Assembly: GCA_903845045.1 (NCBI GenBank)
Contig: CAIMWA010000211.1
Span: 1-50,395 of the forward strand
Source of the DNA: an uncultured delta proteobacterium
GTDB taxonomy: Bacteria; Myxococcota_A; Polyangia; Polyangiales; Ga0077539
DNA length: 50,395 bases
Reading direction: 5' to 3'
Below, piece after piece: positions 33,838 to 41,662 of this stretch. Made by a program: the position numbers and the translations under genes. Position 1 is the stretch's first letter. The number at the start of each line of letters is the position of its first letter. Under the pieces are notes generated by a model, which was not told the origin of the DNA, made no database searches, and was given only the letters and a program-made list of their open reading frames with translations.

Positions 33838-34842
33838 TCAGTGGACGATGATCGTCGACACCGACGACGGCGTGCTGTTGCCTGGAATGGCCGACGGGTG
33901 GATCGGGTTCAGCACCACGCCGAGCGTGGCCCCCGTCGCGACGACGCCGCCGATGGCCGTCCAGAACCACCAGCGGGTGTAGATCGGACGCGGGCGCGGA
34001 TCGAGCGTCGCGCGCACCGTCTCCTCGCCGAGCACGCCGACGCGAACCTCCTCGCTGCGCGGAAGGTATCCCTGCGCTGCGAAGGTGATGCGGTGCGTGC
34101 CGGGCGTGACGTGCTCGTCGATGGCGCCGCGGCCCGCGGGCGCGCCGTCGAGGGTGATGTCCGCGTCCGAGGGCACCACCGTCACGACGAGGCGTGCGTT
34201 GCGGTCCACGGGGTGCAACGTCGCGTTGAAGAGCCGGCGCTCGTGCGGATGCACCGCGATGGTCTGCGTGAGCGGCTCGTGATTCGCGAGGGTGATGGAG
34301 ATGTCGTGGGATCCCGGGAGGAGCTCCACGCCCCGGGGAAGCGGCGCCGTGCCGAGGGCTCGCCCGTCGAGCGTCACCGCCGCGCCCGAGGGCTCGACCT
34401 CGAAGGAGAGCACCGCGCGCGAGCCGTCGATCTCGCGGATGAGCCCCTCGACGTCCTCGCGCTGCTCCGGCGTGATGCGCGGGTTCTCGTCGACGTAGCG
34501 ACGGAACGTCGCGATGGACTGCGTGAGCTGGTTGTCCGACCGATACGCCTGGGCGAGGTTGAAGAGGATCACCGGCGACGCGAAGAGCCGGTACGCCGTC
34601 TGGAACTCCTGGATCGCCTCGGCGAAGCGCCCGGCCTGGTAGTGCTGCACGCCGGTCTGGAAGTGCGTGCGCGCCTCGCCCTGCTGGAACGCCTGCGTCG
34701 GGTCCGCCGGCGGGGTGTTCACGTCGTCCGCGGGCGCCTCCGCGGCGGGGGCGGGACGCACCGGACGTCGGCGCTGCGCGGCCGCGAGGGGCGTCGAGAG
34801 CGCGAGGGCGAGCGCGAGGGCACCGCGGGCGAAGGATCCCAT
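33838..34842 (-). CDS. Exported TPR-PEGA protein
   Basis: The protein has 334 aa with signal peptide residues 1-22. TPR-like helices span 50-135 (HYQAGRFAEAIQEFQTAYRLFASPVILFNLAQAY). Two PEGA domains follow, at about 146-215 (SFEVEPSGAAVTLDGRALGTAP) and 220-285 (VVTVVPSDADITLDGAPAGRG). A membrane helix lies near 290-312 (WWFWTAIGGVVATGATLGVV). PEGA domains are thought to bind surface layers. In myxobacteria such proteins are commonly found next to Ser/Thr kinase genes, as here, where a kinase gene lies 56 nt upstream. A TAGCAT box lies 9 nt before the ATG. Confidence 0.88.
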   Translation of the reverse strand: MGSFARGALALALALSTPLAAAQRRRPVRPAPAAEAPADDVNTPPADPTQAFQQGEARTHFQTGVQHYQAGRFAEAIQEFQTAYRLFASPVILFNLAQAYRSDNQLTQSIATFRRYVDENPRITPEQREDVEGLIREIDGSRAVLSFEVEPSGAAVTLDGRALGTAPLPRGVELLPGSHDISITLANHEPLTQTIAVHPHERRLFNATLHPVDRNARLVVTVVPSDADITLDGAPAGRGAIDEHVTPGTHRITFAAQGYLPRSEEVRVGVLGEETVRATLDPRPRPIYTRWWFWTAIGGVVATGATLGVVLNPIHPSAIPGNSTPSSVSTIIVH

Positions 34843-34851
34843 GATCCGCCG

Positions 34852-34857
34852 ATGCTA
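34852..34857 (-). promoter_or_regulatory. Candidate -10 box TAGCAT, 9 nt before ATG 34842
   Basis: TAGCAT is followed by 9 nt and then the ATG of the TPR-PEGA gene, in the 56-nt gap after the kinase stop. Confidence 0.4.
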
Positions 34858-34898
34858 CCGCAGACCGTCCCCGAAGCGGGAAGGAGGAAACGCCCTCT

Positions 34899-37379
34899 TC
34901 AAAGGTCCGTGACGATGCCGCCGGTGCGGACCGCCGGAGGCGTGGCGGGACGGGGGCGCTGCACCGGGCGCCGCTGCGTCGGATCACCGTACACGTGCTC
35001 GAAGGGATCGGCGGCGCGGGGCGCGGCGGTCGCGGCCACCGGGCGCGCAGGGGTCGGACGCACCGGCGTCGGCGTCACGGGTCGCGCGGCCGCCACCGGC
35101 GCAGGACGGGTCGGCACCGGACGAGCAGCAGGGGCCGCTGGCGCAAACGGGTCGGGCAGCGGCATGGGACGCGAAGCCGCAGCGACCGGCGCCGGACGGA
35201 CGACCGCCGCAGGACGAACCACCGCGACGGCCGCCGGGGCTGGGCGCGCCGCCGGCGCCGGTGCCGGACGCACGGCGACCACCGCAGGACGCGCGGGTGC
35301 CGGACGAGGCGGGGCAGGAGCGGGTGCGGGAGCGGGTGCGGGGGCGGGTGCAGGCACGGGTTCCGGCTCCGGTGCGGGCGCCGCTGCGACCACCACCGGC
35401 GCGGGTGCTTCGACCGGAGGTGCCACCGCTGCCGCGACGACCGCGACGGGTGCGGGCGGCGTGGCCGCGGGCGCCTCGACTGCGGGTGCCGTAGGAGCCG
35501 CCGCAGCCACTTCCACCGGTGCGGCGGCGACGGCAGGGGCCACGGCCGTCGACGGAGGTGCAACCGCCACCGGAGCGGTCGTCGGCGCCGCCACGGAGTT
35601 CGCGGGATGCGTGCGTCGCACGGAGACGATGCCCGCGGCGGCCACCAGCGCGATGACGCCCAGCACCGCGATGGCGCCGCCGAACCTCGATCGCGCCGCA
35701 GGCGGGGCCAGCGCCGGTCGGGGGACCTCCGCGGCGACGAAGCTGTCCGGCGGACGGTTCGCGAAGCCCGCCAGCGGGTTCGCCGCGAAGGGCGAGGAAG
35801 CGCCAGGGATCATCGGTGCAGCCGACGGCGTGCCGACCGCTGGCGATGCGATCGCAGCCGGTGCCGGCGGCGGGGCCAACGGAGCGGCGTCCCGCGAGGA
35901 CGGCATCGGTCCGAAGAGCTCGTCGCGGCTCGGCGTCGGCGGCGCGAGGGTCTGCGGGCGCGCGATGGCGGTCGGTGGGTCGACGACGTCGTCGTGGAAC
36001 CCCATGGGCCCCGTTCCTCGCACCGTCGGCACTGCCGACCGCGTGGGCATCACCGGCGGGCGCTGCGCCGAGCCCGGCATCGGCGGCGGACCTTGGAGCG
36101 TCCGACCGACGGGCGGTCGCTCGGCGGTCTCGTCGTCGTACGACGGCAAGGCGATGGCGCGGGTGCGCTCCTCGTCGGCGGCCGACGCCGACGCGCCGAG
36201 GAGCGTCGGGATGTCCATCTGCGTGGGCTCGTCGTCGAGCTCGAGGGGCCGGTGCGCGGCGACGGGCGCCGCCAACGGCCGCGACGGCATCGGCGGCGGA
36301 ACGGACACCGGCGCGGGCGTCGCGGCACCGAGCGCGGGACCCTGCGAGAAGGGGTTTCGCTTCGAGGCCGCCGACGCCACCGGCGTTGCGGGAGACGTGA
36401 ACCCCGGTCCCACGGCGAGCGTGACGACCTCCTGCGCGGGCGCCACCGAGGGGCGCGCGAGGTCGAACTCCGGGCTCAGCGCGGGCACGAGCGAGGCCAC
36501 CCGCTGCGCGATGATCTTCGCCGGCGCGCCGGCCCGCATGCTGACGAGCAGGGCATCGAGAGCGCTGGCGATCTCCTCCGCGGTGCCGATGCGGTCCGCG
36601 GGGTCGCGCTGCAGGATGCGGGCGATGAGCTCGTCGAGGCCCGGCGCCTCGCGGCGCTGCAACGCCGGGATCGGGTCGTTCAAGATCGCGTGCAGCGTGG
36701 CCGCGTCGTTGTCCCGGGTGAAGAGCTTCTCCCCCGCGAGCGTCTCCCAGAGCACCACGCCCAGCGACCAGAGGTCCGACCGGGCGTCGACCGGCGCCGA
36801 CCGGATCTGCTCCGGGGACATGTACGAGATCTTGCCCTTGACCTGCCCGGTGGTGGTCAGCCCGGCCTGGGCGCCGCTCTTCGCGATGCCGAAGTCGAGG
36901 AGCTTCACCCCGCCGTCGCGGGTGACGAAAACGTTGTGCGGCGACACGTCGCGATGCACCAGCTTGAGCGCGCGCCCGTCGCTGGACCTCGCCCGATGGG
37001 CGTAGCCGAGGCCGCGCGCCGCGCCCGCGACGATGGCCATGCCCACCGCCGTCCCGAGGTTCTGCCGGCGCGTCACGCACTGCTGAAGCAGGCGCAGCAG
37101 GTCTGCGCCCTCGAGGCGCTCCATGACGATGACCGGCAGGCCGCCGACCTCGCCGACCTCGAGCACCTGCACGATGTTCGGGTGCCGGAGCTGCGACGCG
37201 ATGCGCGCCTCCTGCCCGAACATCTTCAGGAACCCGTCGTTCTGCGCCAGGTGCGACAGCACGCGCTTCAGCACCACGACCTTCGTGGACCCGTCGTCGG
37301 CGGTCTGCCGCGCCAGGAGCACTTCGGCCATGCCGCCGCACGCAAGCTGCCGGAGGATCTCGTACCGTGCTTCGAACAT
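34899..37379 (-). CDS. Transmembrane Ser/Thr protein kinase with Ala/Pro-rich ectodomain
   Basis: The protein has 826 aa. The kinase domain (5-278) has a Gly loop LACGGMAEVLLA (12-23), K38, HRDVSPHN (142-149), DFG (162-164) and SPE (188-190), so it should be active. A disordered, Pro-rich juxtamembrane region spans about 300-565. One membrane helix lies at 567-586. The remainder, about 240 residues, is an extracytoplasmic Ala/Pro/Val rod with (PA)n runs. The rod may span the periplasm or cell wall and sense mechanical or wall cues. The start at ATG 37379 gives the usual short N-terminus before the kinase fold. A TACCGT box lies 23 nt upstream. Confidence 0.92.
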   Translation of the reverse strand: MFEARYEILRQLACGGMAEVLLARQTADDGSTKVVVLKRVLSHLAQNDGFLKMFGQEARIASQLRHPNIVQVLEVGEVGGLPVIVMERLEGADLLRLLQQCVTRRQNLGTAVGMAIVAGAARGLGYAHRARSSDGRALKLVHRDVSPHNVFVTRDGGVKLLDFGIAKSGAQAGLTTTGQVKGKISYMSPEQIRSAPVDARSDLWSLGVVLWETLAGEKLFTRDNDAATLHAILNDPIPALQRREAPGLDELIARILQRDPADRIGTAEEIASALDALLVSMRAGAPAKIIAQRVASLVPALSPEFDLARPSVAPAQEVVTLAVGPGFTSPATPVASAASKRNPFSQGPALGAATPAPVSVPPPMPSRPLAAPVAAHRPLELDDEPTQMDIPTLLGASASAADEERTRAIALPSYDDETAERPPVGRTLQGPPPMPGSAQRPPVMPTRSAVPTVRGTGPMGFHDDVVDPPTAIARPQTLAPPTPSRDELFGPMPSSRDAAPLAPPPAPAAIASPAVGTPSAAPMIPGASSPFAANPLAGFANRPPDSFVAAEVPRPALAPPAARSRFGGAIAVLGVIALVAAAGIVSVRRTHPANSVAAPTTAPVAVAPPSTAVAPAVAAAPVEVAAAAPTAPAVEAPAATPPAPVAVVAAAVAPPVEAPAPVVVAAAPAPEPEPVPAPAPAPAPAPAPAPPRPAPARPAVVAVRPAPAPAARPAPAAVAVVRPAAVVRPAPVAAASRPMPLPDPFAPAAPAARPVPTRPAPVAAARPVTPTPVRPTPARPVAATAAPRAADPFEHVYGDPTQRRPVQRPRPATPPAVRTGGIVTDL
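35315..35375. repeat. Short tandem repeats coding (PA)n in the kinase rod
   Basis: Iterated GCGGGTGCGGGA-type units on the plus strand encode PAPAPAPAPA in the minus-strand kinase gene. This stretch is prone to slippage and length variation. Confidence 0.7.
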
Positions 37380-37402
37380 GCGTTGTGCCGTGGGCCTCGG
37401 CG

Positions 37403-37408
37403 ACGGTA
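37403..37408 (-). promoter_or_regulatory. Candidate -10 box TACCGT, 23 nt before ATG 37379
   Basis: TACCGT is on the minus strand in the divergent region between the kinase and lipoprotein genes. Confidence 0.25.
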
Positions 37409-37487
37409 GCCCGCCGCGCGCTTCGCGAGCAAGCGAACCCTCGCCTGCACTCCGTCGGACCCCATTGGCGGCGCCCGGCTTGGGCGA

Positions 37488-37493
37488 TACTGT
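37488..37493 (+). promoter_or_regulatory. -10 box TACTGT, 7 nt before ATG 37501
   Basis: GCGATACTGT is followed by 7 nt and then ATG. The spacing predicts a leaderless mRNA, and there is no Shine-Dalgarno. Confidence 0.5.
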
Positions 37494-37500
37494 ACCCCGG

Positions 37501-38064
37501 ATGTTGCGATCGCGAGGATTCTGCTGGGCAGCGGCGCTCGCCGCGTGTGCGATCGCCTCCGAGGGGTGCGTGCTCTCACGGCGCGAGGTGATGCTGTCGA
37601 TCACCACCGACATCGTGGACTGCACGATCTTCGACCGGGTCGAGGTGCGCATCTCGCGGGGAACCGAGGCCGGCGCGACGTACGACCAGACGTTCCTGCG
37701 CGCCGACTGCCCGGTGGTCGGACTGTCGCCGCCGCCGGCGGTCCCCCTCGCGGCGCCCTCGGCGACGGCCCCGACGGGCGGTGAGTTCAAGCTCGGCATC
37801 GTGGACGACCGGCGCACCGACGACCGCGTGCGCATCGAGCTGACCGCGCGCACCGCGGGGAGCGTCGTCTTCACGACCTCGGCGGAGACCGACTTCGTCG
37901 ACGGCAAGGTCTACGCGGTACCGGTGCAGCTCTCGCTCGCGTGCTTCATGTCGAGCGCGCTCGCTTGCCAGACGGGCTTCGTCTGCCGGCCGCGCCCCGA
38001 CACCGGCGCCGCCGCGTGCGGCAGCGTGTACCGAGAGCCCGGCACCCTCGGCACGTTCCCCTGA
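37501..38064 (+). CDS. Lipoprotein of unknown function
   Basis: The protein has 187 aa. The signal MLRSRGFCWAAALAACAIASEGC has its lipobox Cys at 23. The mature part is beta-rich (FDRVEVRISRGTEAG, RVRIELTARTAGSVVFTT). It ends in a short Cys-containing tail (CFMSSALACQTGFVCRP) like that of other small myxobacterial lipoproteins. No known domain is recognised. It is divergent from the Ser/Thr kinase and is followed by the 43-44 bp hairpin array. Confidence 0.78.
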   Translation: MLRSRGFCWAAALAACAIASEGCVLSRREVMLSITTDIVDCTIFDRVEVRISRGTEAGATYDQTFLRADCPVVGLSPPPAVPLAAPSATAPTGGEFKLGIVDDRRTDDRVRIELTARTAGSVVFTTSAETDFVDGKVYAVPVQLSLACFMSSALACQTGFVCRPRPDTGAAACGSVYREPGTLGTFP

Positions 38065-38147
38065 CACAGCGAATTCCTCCGGGGCAGGAGCGCGACGCCC
38101 TCGATCCCCGCGAGCAGTGCTCGGTACCACGGTGCCGGCGCCCACGA

Positions 38148-38328
38148 CCCCCTCGTGAACCTCTCCGCCCCGGGTTCTCCGCCGACACGACCCCCCTCGC
38201 GACGTGTCACCGAGGGGGTTTGGTGGCGCATCGTCCCCCCCTCGCGGCACCCGGAGACGGGTTCGCCGACGACCAGAGCCCCCTCAGGAGCGCTCGCAAC
38301 GGGGTTCGCTCCTTCGGGGTTGCGAGCG
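38148..38328. repeat. Intergenic array of four imperfect 43-44 bp hairpin units
   Basis: CCCCCTCG-type boxes start at 38148, 38192, 38237 and 38279. Matching GGGTTC/T boxes start at 38172, 38216, 38259 and 38302, giving a period of 42-45 bp. Units contain local stems: CCCCCTCG/CGAGGGGG (38192-38199 with 38211-38218), ACCCG-GAGA-CGGGT (38249-38262), GGAGCG/CGCTCC (38287-38292 with 38307-38312) and CGCTCGCAAC/GTTGCGAGCG (38291-38300 with 38319-38328). The last two share bases and are mutually exclusive. The period is not a multiple of three throughout, so the array is not coding. Confidence 0.7.
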
Positions 38329-38355
38329 ACGCGCCCGCGACCAACACTTCTGCCC

Positions 38356-38682
38356 ATGCCCCAAACGACCTCTGCCCCCGGTCTCTCCCGCAGCCAGCGC
38401 GGATTGCTGGCCGTCATGGCGTCGCCGCGAAGGCTGTGGCGCTTCCTGCGTGACCCGAAGGCGCCGCGGTCGCCGAAGGTGGTCGCCGTGCTCGCCCTCG
38501 CCTACGTCATCTGGCCGGCGGACCTCGTGCCGGATCTGGTGCCCTTGCTGGGATGGCTCGACGACCTCGGCGTGGCGGGCATGGCCCTGGCGTGGGTGAG
38601 CTCCCAAGCCGCGCAGCACGAGGCCGCCCATCCCGAGGCCGCCGGCGGCGAGGCCATCGGCGTGCGTCCCGTGAGCGGCTAG
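38356..38682 (+). CDS. DUF1232/YkvA-family small membrane protein
   Basis: This 108-aa protein has the DUF1232 signature YVIWPADLVPDLVPLLGWLDDLGV in its second half, containing the conserved P-x-D-L-x-P-D and L-D-D elements with a hydrophobic helix. The biochemical role of the family is unknown. The start at ATG 38356 was chosen because an in-frame upstream extension to 38155 would read through the intergenic hairpin array. The stop codon TAG lies in CTAG, which also encodes the stop of the channel gene on the other strand. Confidence 0.85.
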   Translation: MPQTTSAPGLSRSQRGLLAVMASPRRLWRFLRDPKAPRSPKVVAVLALAYVIWPADLVPDLVPLLGWLDDLGVAGMALAWVSSQAAQHEAAHPEAAGGEAIGVRPVSG

Positions 38683-39728
38683 CGCCCCGCGAACGACACG
38701 ACGAAGGACCCGACGATGGCGAGCAGCGTCGCCGACGGAAAGAGCACCCGCGAGAGGTTGTCGATGCGGGCCGACCGCGCGACGTCGCCCTGCCGCGCGA
38801 GGGTGTTCGTGTACACCGACTCCACCAACGCGAGGGTGATCAGCACGTAGCTCGACGCGTAGACCCGGTCCGCGAGGGTGAGGTACTCGACGGCGGGGAG
38901 CGTGCTCGCCTCGCCGAGCTGGAACGCGATCACCGCCAGGAGGCAGGTCACGCCGATGCCGACCTGCGAGCCGAGGTCGTCGGGGTGGATCCAGAAGACC
39001 GAGAAGGCCACCACCATGATGAGCATGAGGGGCAGGAAGAACCGCGTGAGGTAGAAGTCCGCCCGGCGCGAGACGTCGATGCTCAGCGTGGCGAAGGCGT
39101 ACCGCGGCGCGCCGGGGTGCGTCGCCAGCAGCGCGTCACCGACGTCGAAGCGCACCTGCGGCGCGACCTTCCACGACGGCAGCTCGCTCCGCGCCTCGGC
39201 GTCGAGGCCGAGCACGAACGGCGCGCGGTCGTAGCGCACCTCGTCGGCGTCGTGCTCGGCGTCGGCGAGGCGCAGCGTGAGCCGCTGGCGATCGAAGGGG
39301 AACGCGCGGAGATCGAAGCGCGAGTGGAGCGTCGAGTGGATCCGCCGGCTGCGCACGCAGCGCCCCTCGCGGAGCACGGTCTCGTCGAACTGGCTGCTCA
39401 ACCGAGAGGTCTCGTTGACGATCTCGGTCTGCGGCGTGAAGCCCGGCGCGGGACGCCACGACTCGTAGAGGTAGTAGTCGGCGTCCCAGGCCTGCGCCTT
39501 GTCGTCGACGTTGTAGAGCCCGATGAACACCGCCCCGACGCGCACCGTCTCCGGCGCCGCGAGGTGCTCGAGCTGCTCCGCGGGGCAGCACGCCTCAGGA
39601 CCGTCGCAGACCGGATCCGCGGCCGCGGCGCCGGGCCAGAGCACGACCAGCGACGCGAGCAGCAGCGCCAGCCACGCGAGGCACCGGTTCGAGGCGGGAC
39701 CCGACGTCATCGCGACGCACTGTCGCAT
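38679..39728 (-). CDS. Bacterial pentameric ligand-gated ion channel (Cys-loop receptor superfamily)
   Basis: The protein has 349 aa. A signal peptide spans about 7-37, so M7 (39710) is an alternative start. An extracellular beta-sandwich covers 60-222 (VRVGAVFIGLYNVDDKAQAW, then DLRAFPFDRQRL at 139-150 for the pro-loop). M1 is at 227-247 with the conserved Pro (FFLPLMLIMVV), M2 at about 253-272, M3 at 287-309 and M4 at 325-347. By alignment with GLIC, M2 has Leu at 9' and Thr at 6' but Gly at 2' and no Glu at -2'. The protein forms a homopentameric channel gated by an unknown ligand. It is downstream of, and in line with, a membrane protein and an M15 peptidase gene. Confidence 0.9.
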   Translation of the reverse strand: MRQCVAMTSGPASNRCLAWLALLLASLVVLWPGAAAADPVCDGPEACCPAEQLEHLAAPETVRVGAVFIGLYNVDDKAQAWDADYYLYESWRPAPGFTPQTEIVNETSRLSSQFDETVLREGRCVRSRRIHSTLHSRFDLRAFPFDRQRLTLRLADAEHDADEVRYDRAPFVLGLDAEARSELPSWKVAPQVRFDVGDALLATHPGAPRYAFATLSIDVSRRADFYLTRFFLPLMLIMVVAFSVFWIHPDDLGSQVGIGVTCLLAVIAFQLGEASTLPAVEYLTLADRVYASSYVLITLALVESVYTNTLARQGDVARSARIDNLSRVLFPSATLLAIVGSFVVSFAGR

Positions 39729-39743
39729 GGACGACGGATGGGA

Positions 39744-40352
39744 TCACCACGCGCCGGCGACGCCGAGGCCGCCCGGCACCGGCACGAACGACGCCGTCAG
39801 CATGCCGTGGTCGCGGAGATGCAGCACGCGAGCGGGCGTCGTCCAGAGGTTCAGCTCGCCGACGACGATGCCCGACGCCGCGCTCAGCGCCGCGGGCACC
39901 GGGCGGTCGTAGCCCCAGAGCAGCACCGCGCCGCTCCCGAGGCCCACCGCCGCGGCGAGCACGTGGTTCCACCAGCCGCGGGCCTCGGCCTCGGCGTCGG
40001 CCGCGCGGGTCAGCGCCGACGCCACGTCCCCGGTGCGATGGGCGTCCGCCGCCGCGCGCCATACTCGCGGAATGGGACCGATCAGCATGCCCCCGAAGCC
40101 GAGCCAGGTGTCGACGGCGCCGACGATGGAGTCGACCCGAGCGAACGTCGGCGTGTCGACGGTGATCGCCAGCGTCGTCTGCGCCGTGGCGATGGCCGCG
40201 TAGCTCAGCGTGAAGGTCCACCACCACGTGCGCGCGTGCGCGGCGTCGCGGTCGAGCAGGTCCAGCCGCGGGTCGATGGGGTCGGCCGCGCACTCCGGCG
40301 CCACTGCCGCCGCCCCGAGCATCGCCAGCACCGCCACGCACCCGCGCGTCAC
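39744..40352 (-). CDS. Hypothetical membrane protein upstream of the ligand-gated channel
   Basis: The protein has 202 aa with a GTG start. It has an N-terminal signal-like segment (VAVLAMLGAAAVAPECA). Further hydrophobic stretches are near 48-62, 85-95 (WLGFGGMLIGPIP) and 130-150 (VLAAAVGLGSGAVLLWG). It may be a small polytopic envelope protein. No family is recognised. The channel gene starts 15-33 nt downstream in the same direction, so an accessory role for the channel is possible but unproven. Confidence 0.65.
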   Translation of the reverse strand: MTRGCVAVLAMLGAAAVAPECAADPIDPRLDLLDRDAAHARTWWWTFTLSYAAIATAQTTLAITVDTPTFARVDSIVGAVDTWLGFGGMLIGPIPRVWRAAADAHRTGDVASALTRAADAEAEARGWWNHVLAAAVGLGSGAVLLWGYDRPVPAALSAASGIVVGELNLWTTPARVLHLRDHGMLTASFVPVPGGLGVAGAW

Positions 40353-40406
40353 GGGCGAAGCGTGGGCGAGGCGCAGCCACGGCGCAACGGAATTCCTGTG
40401 GTGGAT

Positions 40407-41459
40407 TTACAGGGAAAGGTAAGCGGTACACGCACCGGCGGGCCCGGCGTGCGCCGACGCGATGCGCGACTCGTGGAGCCAGGTGCCGTTGGAGCACTGG
40501 TACCAGAGACGGTCGAAGCGGCTCTCGAGGCAGGTGCCGGCGGCGACGTCGTGGCCGAGGGTGCCGCTGAAGCACTGGGCGCCCGAGGGTGCGGGGGCGG
40601 GGGAGCTCCCGGCGAGGGCGTGCGTCGTCGTGCAGGCGCCGAGGCTGCCGCGGCCGTTCGCCCAGGCGCCGGCGTTGCACTGGTACCACTGCTGGTCGAG
40701 GCGGCTCTGCACGCAGCCGTGGTTCTCGACCTCGGCGCCCAGCGTCGCGGACCAGCACCGGTCGCTGGCGCTGGCTGCGGTGAACGACCCTTGGGATCCC
40801 GCCGGGCGTTCCCAGTGCCACGCCTCGCTCGGCACCGTGCGACGGAACCCGTAGCGCGACGCGTTCGCAGCGAGCCAGCCGTACACGCCGGCGCCGCTGG
40901 TGTTCAGGTCGAGGGCGAGGCCGCTCTGGTGGTTCGAGTAGCCGGGGCGCGCCGCGAGGTTGCCGCGGCCGGCGAGGTAGAGGTTGTAGAGGTAGCGCTG
41001 CTGGTCCATGGTGCGAAAGCCGCTGACCACGGTGATGTGCACGCCGCTGCGGGCGGCGTCGGCGCGCATCGCCTCGAAGGCCTCGGCGGTGCGGTACTCG
41101 ACGAGCTTGCCGTCGACGGTGACCACGCAGATCCCGACGCGGTTGCCAGCGGAGTAGCCGTCGGCGGGGCGGCAGCTCCCGATGGCGTCGACGGAGACGC
41201 CGGTGCCGCCGGAGACCGTGGTGAGGCCGGCGCCATCGATCGGGGGCGCGAGGTCGGCGACGTTGCCGTCCGTGGCCTCCGTCGGCTCGACGTGGTCGAT
41301 GCCCGGATCGCCGGCGCCGGCGGCCTGCTCGGCCTCGGTGATGACGGTGTCCGGCACGGGCCCCGCGGCGGACTGGCCGACGACGCCCAGGGCGCCCGGG
41401 TCGGCGGCGCATGCGGTGGCGAGGAGCGCGAGGACGAGGGCGGTGCGGACGGTGCGCAT
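40407..41459 (-). CDS. M15 D-Ala-D-Ala carboxypeptidase (VanY-like) lipoprotein with two C-terminal repeats
   Basis: The protein has 350 aa with a lipoprotein signal (MRTVRTALVLALLATAC). The peptidase M15 core (115-218) has SGFRTMDQQ (146-154), zinc ligands H177 and D184 in SNHQSGLALDLN, catalytic E212 and zinc ligand H215 in EAWHWE. It trims the terminal D-Ala of peptidoglycan stems. The C-terminus holds two copies of a roughly 32-aa module (235-266 and 296-327: CWSATLG..., CFSGTLG..., each ending WYQC-x-x-G-x-W) joined by a Pro/Ala linker. These may be cell-wall or carbohydrate-binding units. The start is ATG 41459; the longer in-frame version lacks a signal peptide. Confidence 0.9.
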   Translation of the reverse strand: MRTVRTALVLALLATACAADPGALGVVGQSAAGPVPDTVITEAEQAAGAGDPGIDHVEPTEATDGNVADLAPPIDGAGLTTVSGGTGVSVDAIGSCRPADGYSAGNRVGICVVTVDGKLVEYRTAEAFEAMRADAARSGVHITVVSGFRTMDQQRYLYNLYLAGRGNLAARPGYSNHQSGLALDLNTSGAGVYGWLAANASRYGFRRTVPSEAWHWERPAGSQGSFTAASASDRCWSATLGAEVENHGCVQSRLDQQWYQCNAGAWANGRGSLGACTTTHALAGSSPAPAPSGAQCFSGTLGHDVAAGTCLESRFDRLWYQCSNGTWLHESRIASAHAGPAGACTAYLSL

Positions 41460-41662
41460 GGTCGGTGGAGTGCGTCGTGCACCCGGCGGACCAACGCCCG
41501 CGACGCGCCGGATCTGCGAGCGCGAAGGGCTTTCGGTGCGGCCTCGCGCCTGGGGCCGCGGTGACCAGCGCACCGCGGTGCTGGACGCTGCGATGACCAT
41601 GCGCCTTGCGTCGAGGGCGGCGATGGGCGAACGTCCGCGGCCATCGGAGGCATCGCAGACCC

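Noticed and set aside
31978..37005. Plus-strand open frame of 1675 codons
   Set aside because: It is the antisense shadow of the phosphodiesterase, sirtuin, TPR-PEGA and kinase genes. Its composition is mostly Arg/Gly/His low-complexity with no domain, as expected opposite GC3-rich genes.
38155..38355. N-terminal extension of the DUF1232 protein
   Set aside because: It would read through the hairpin array, whose period is not a multiple of three. The family domain needs only the ATG at 38356.
41460..41662. Small plus-strand frames between the M15 peptidase and biotinyl carrier genes
   Set aside because: The composition is Arg-rich shadow type with no ribosome site. The 203-nt stretch is best read as the divergent promoter region, although I see no clear TAnnnT box there.
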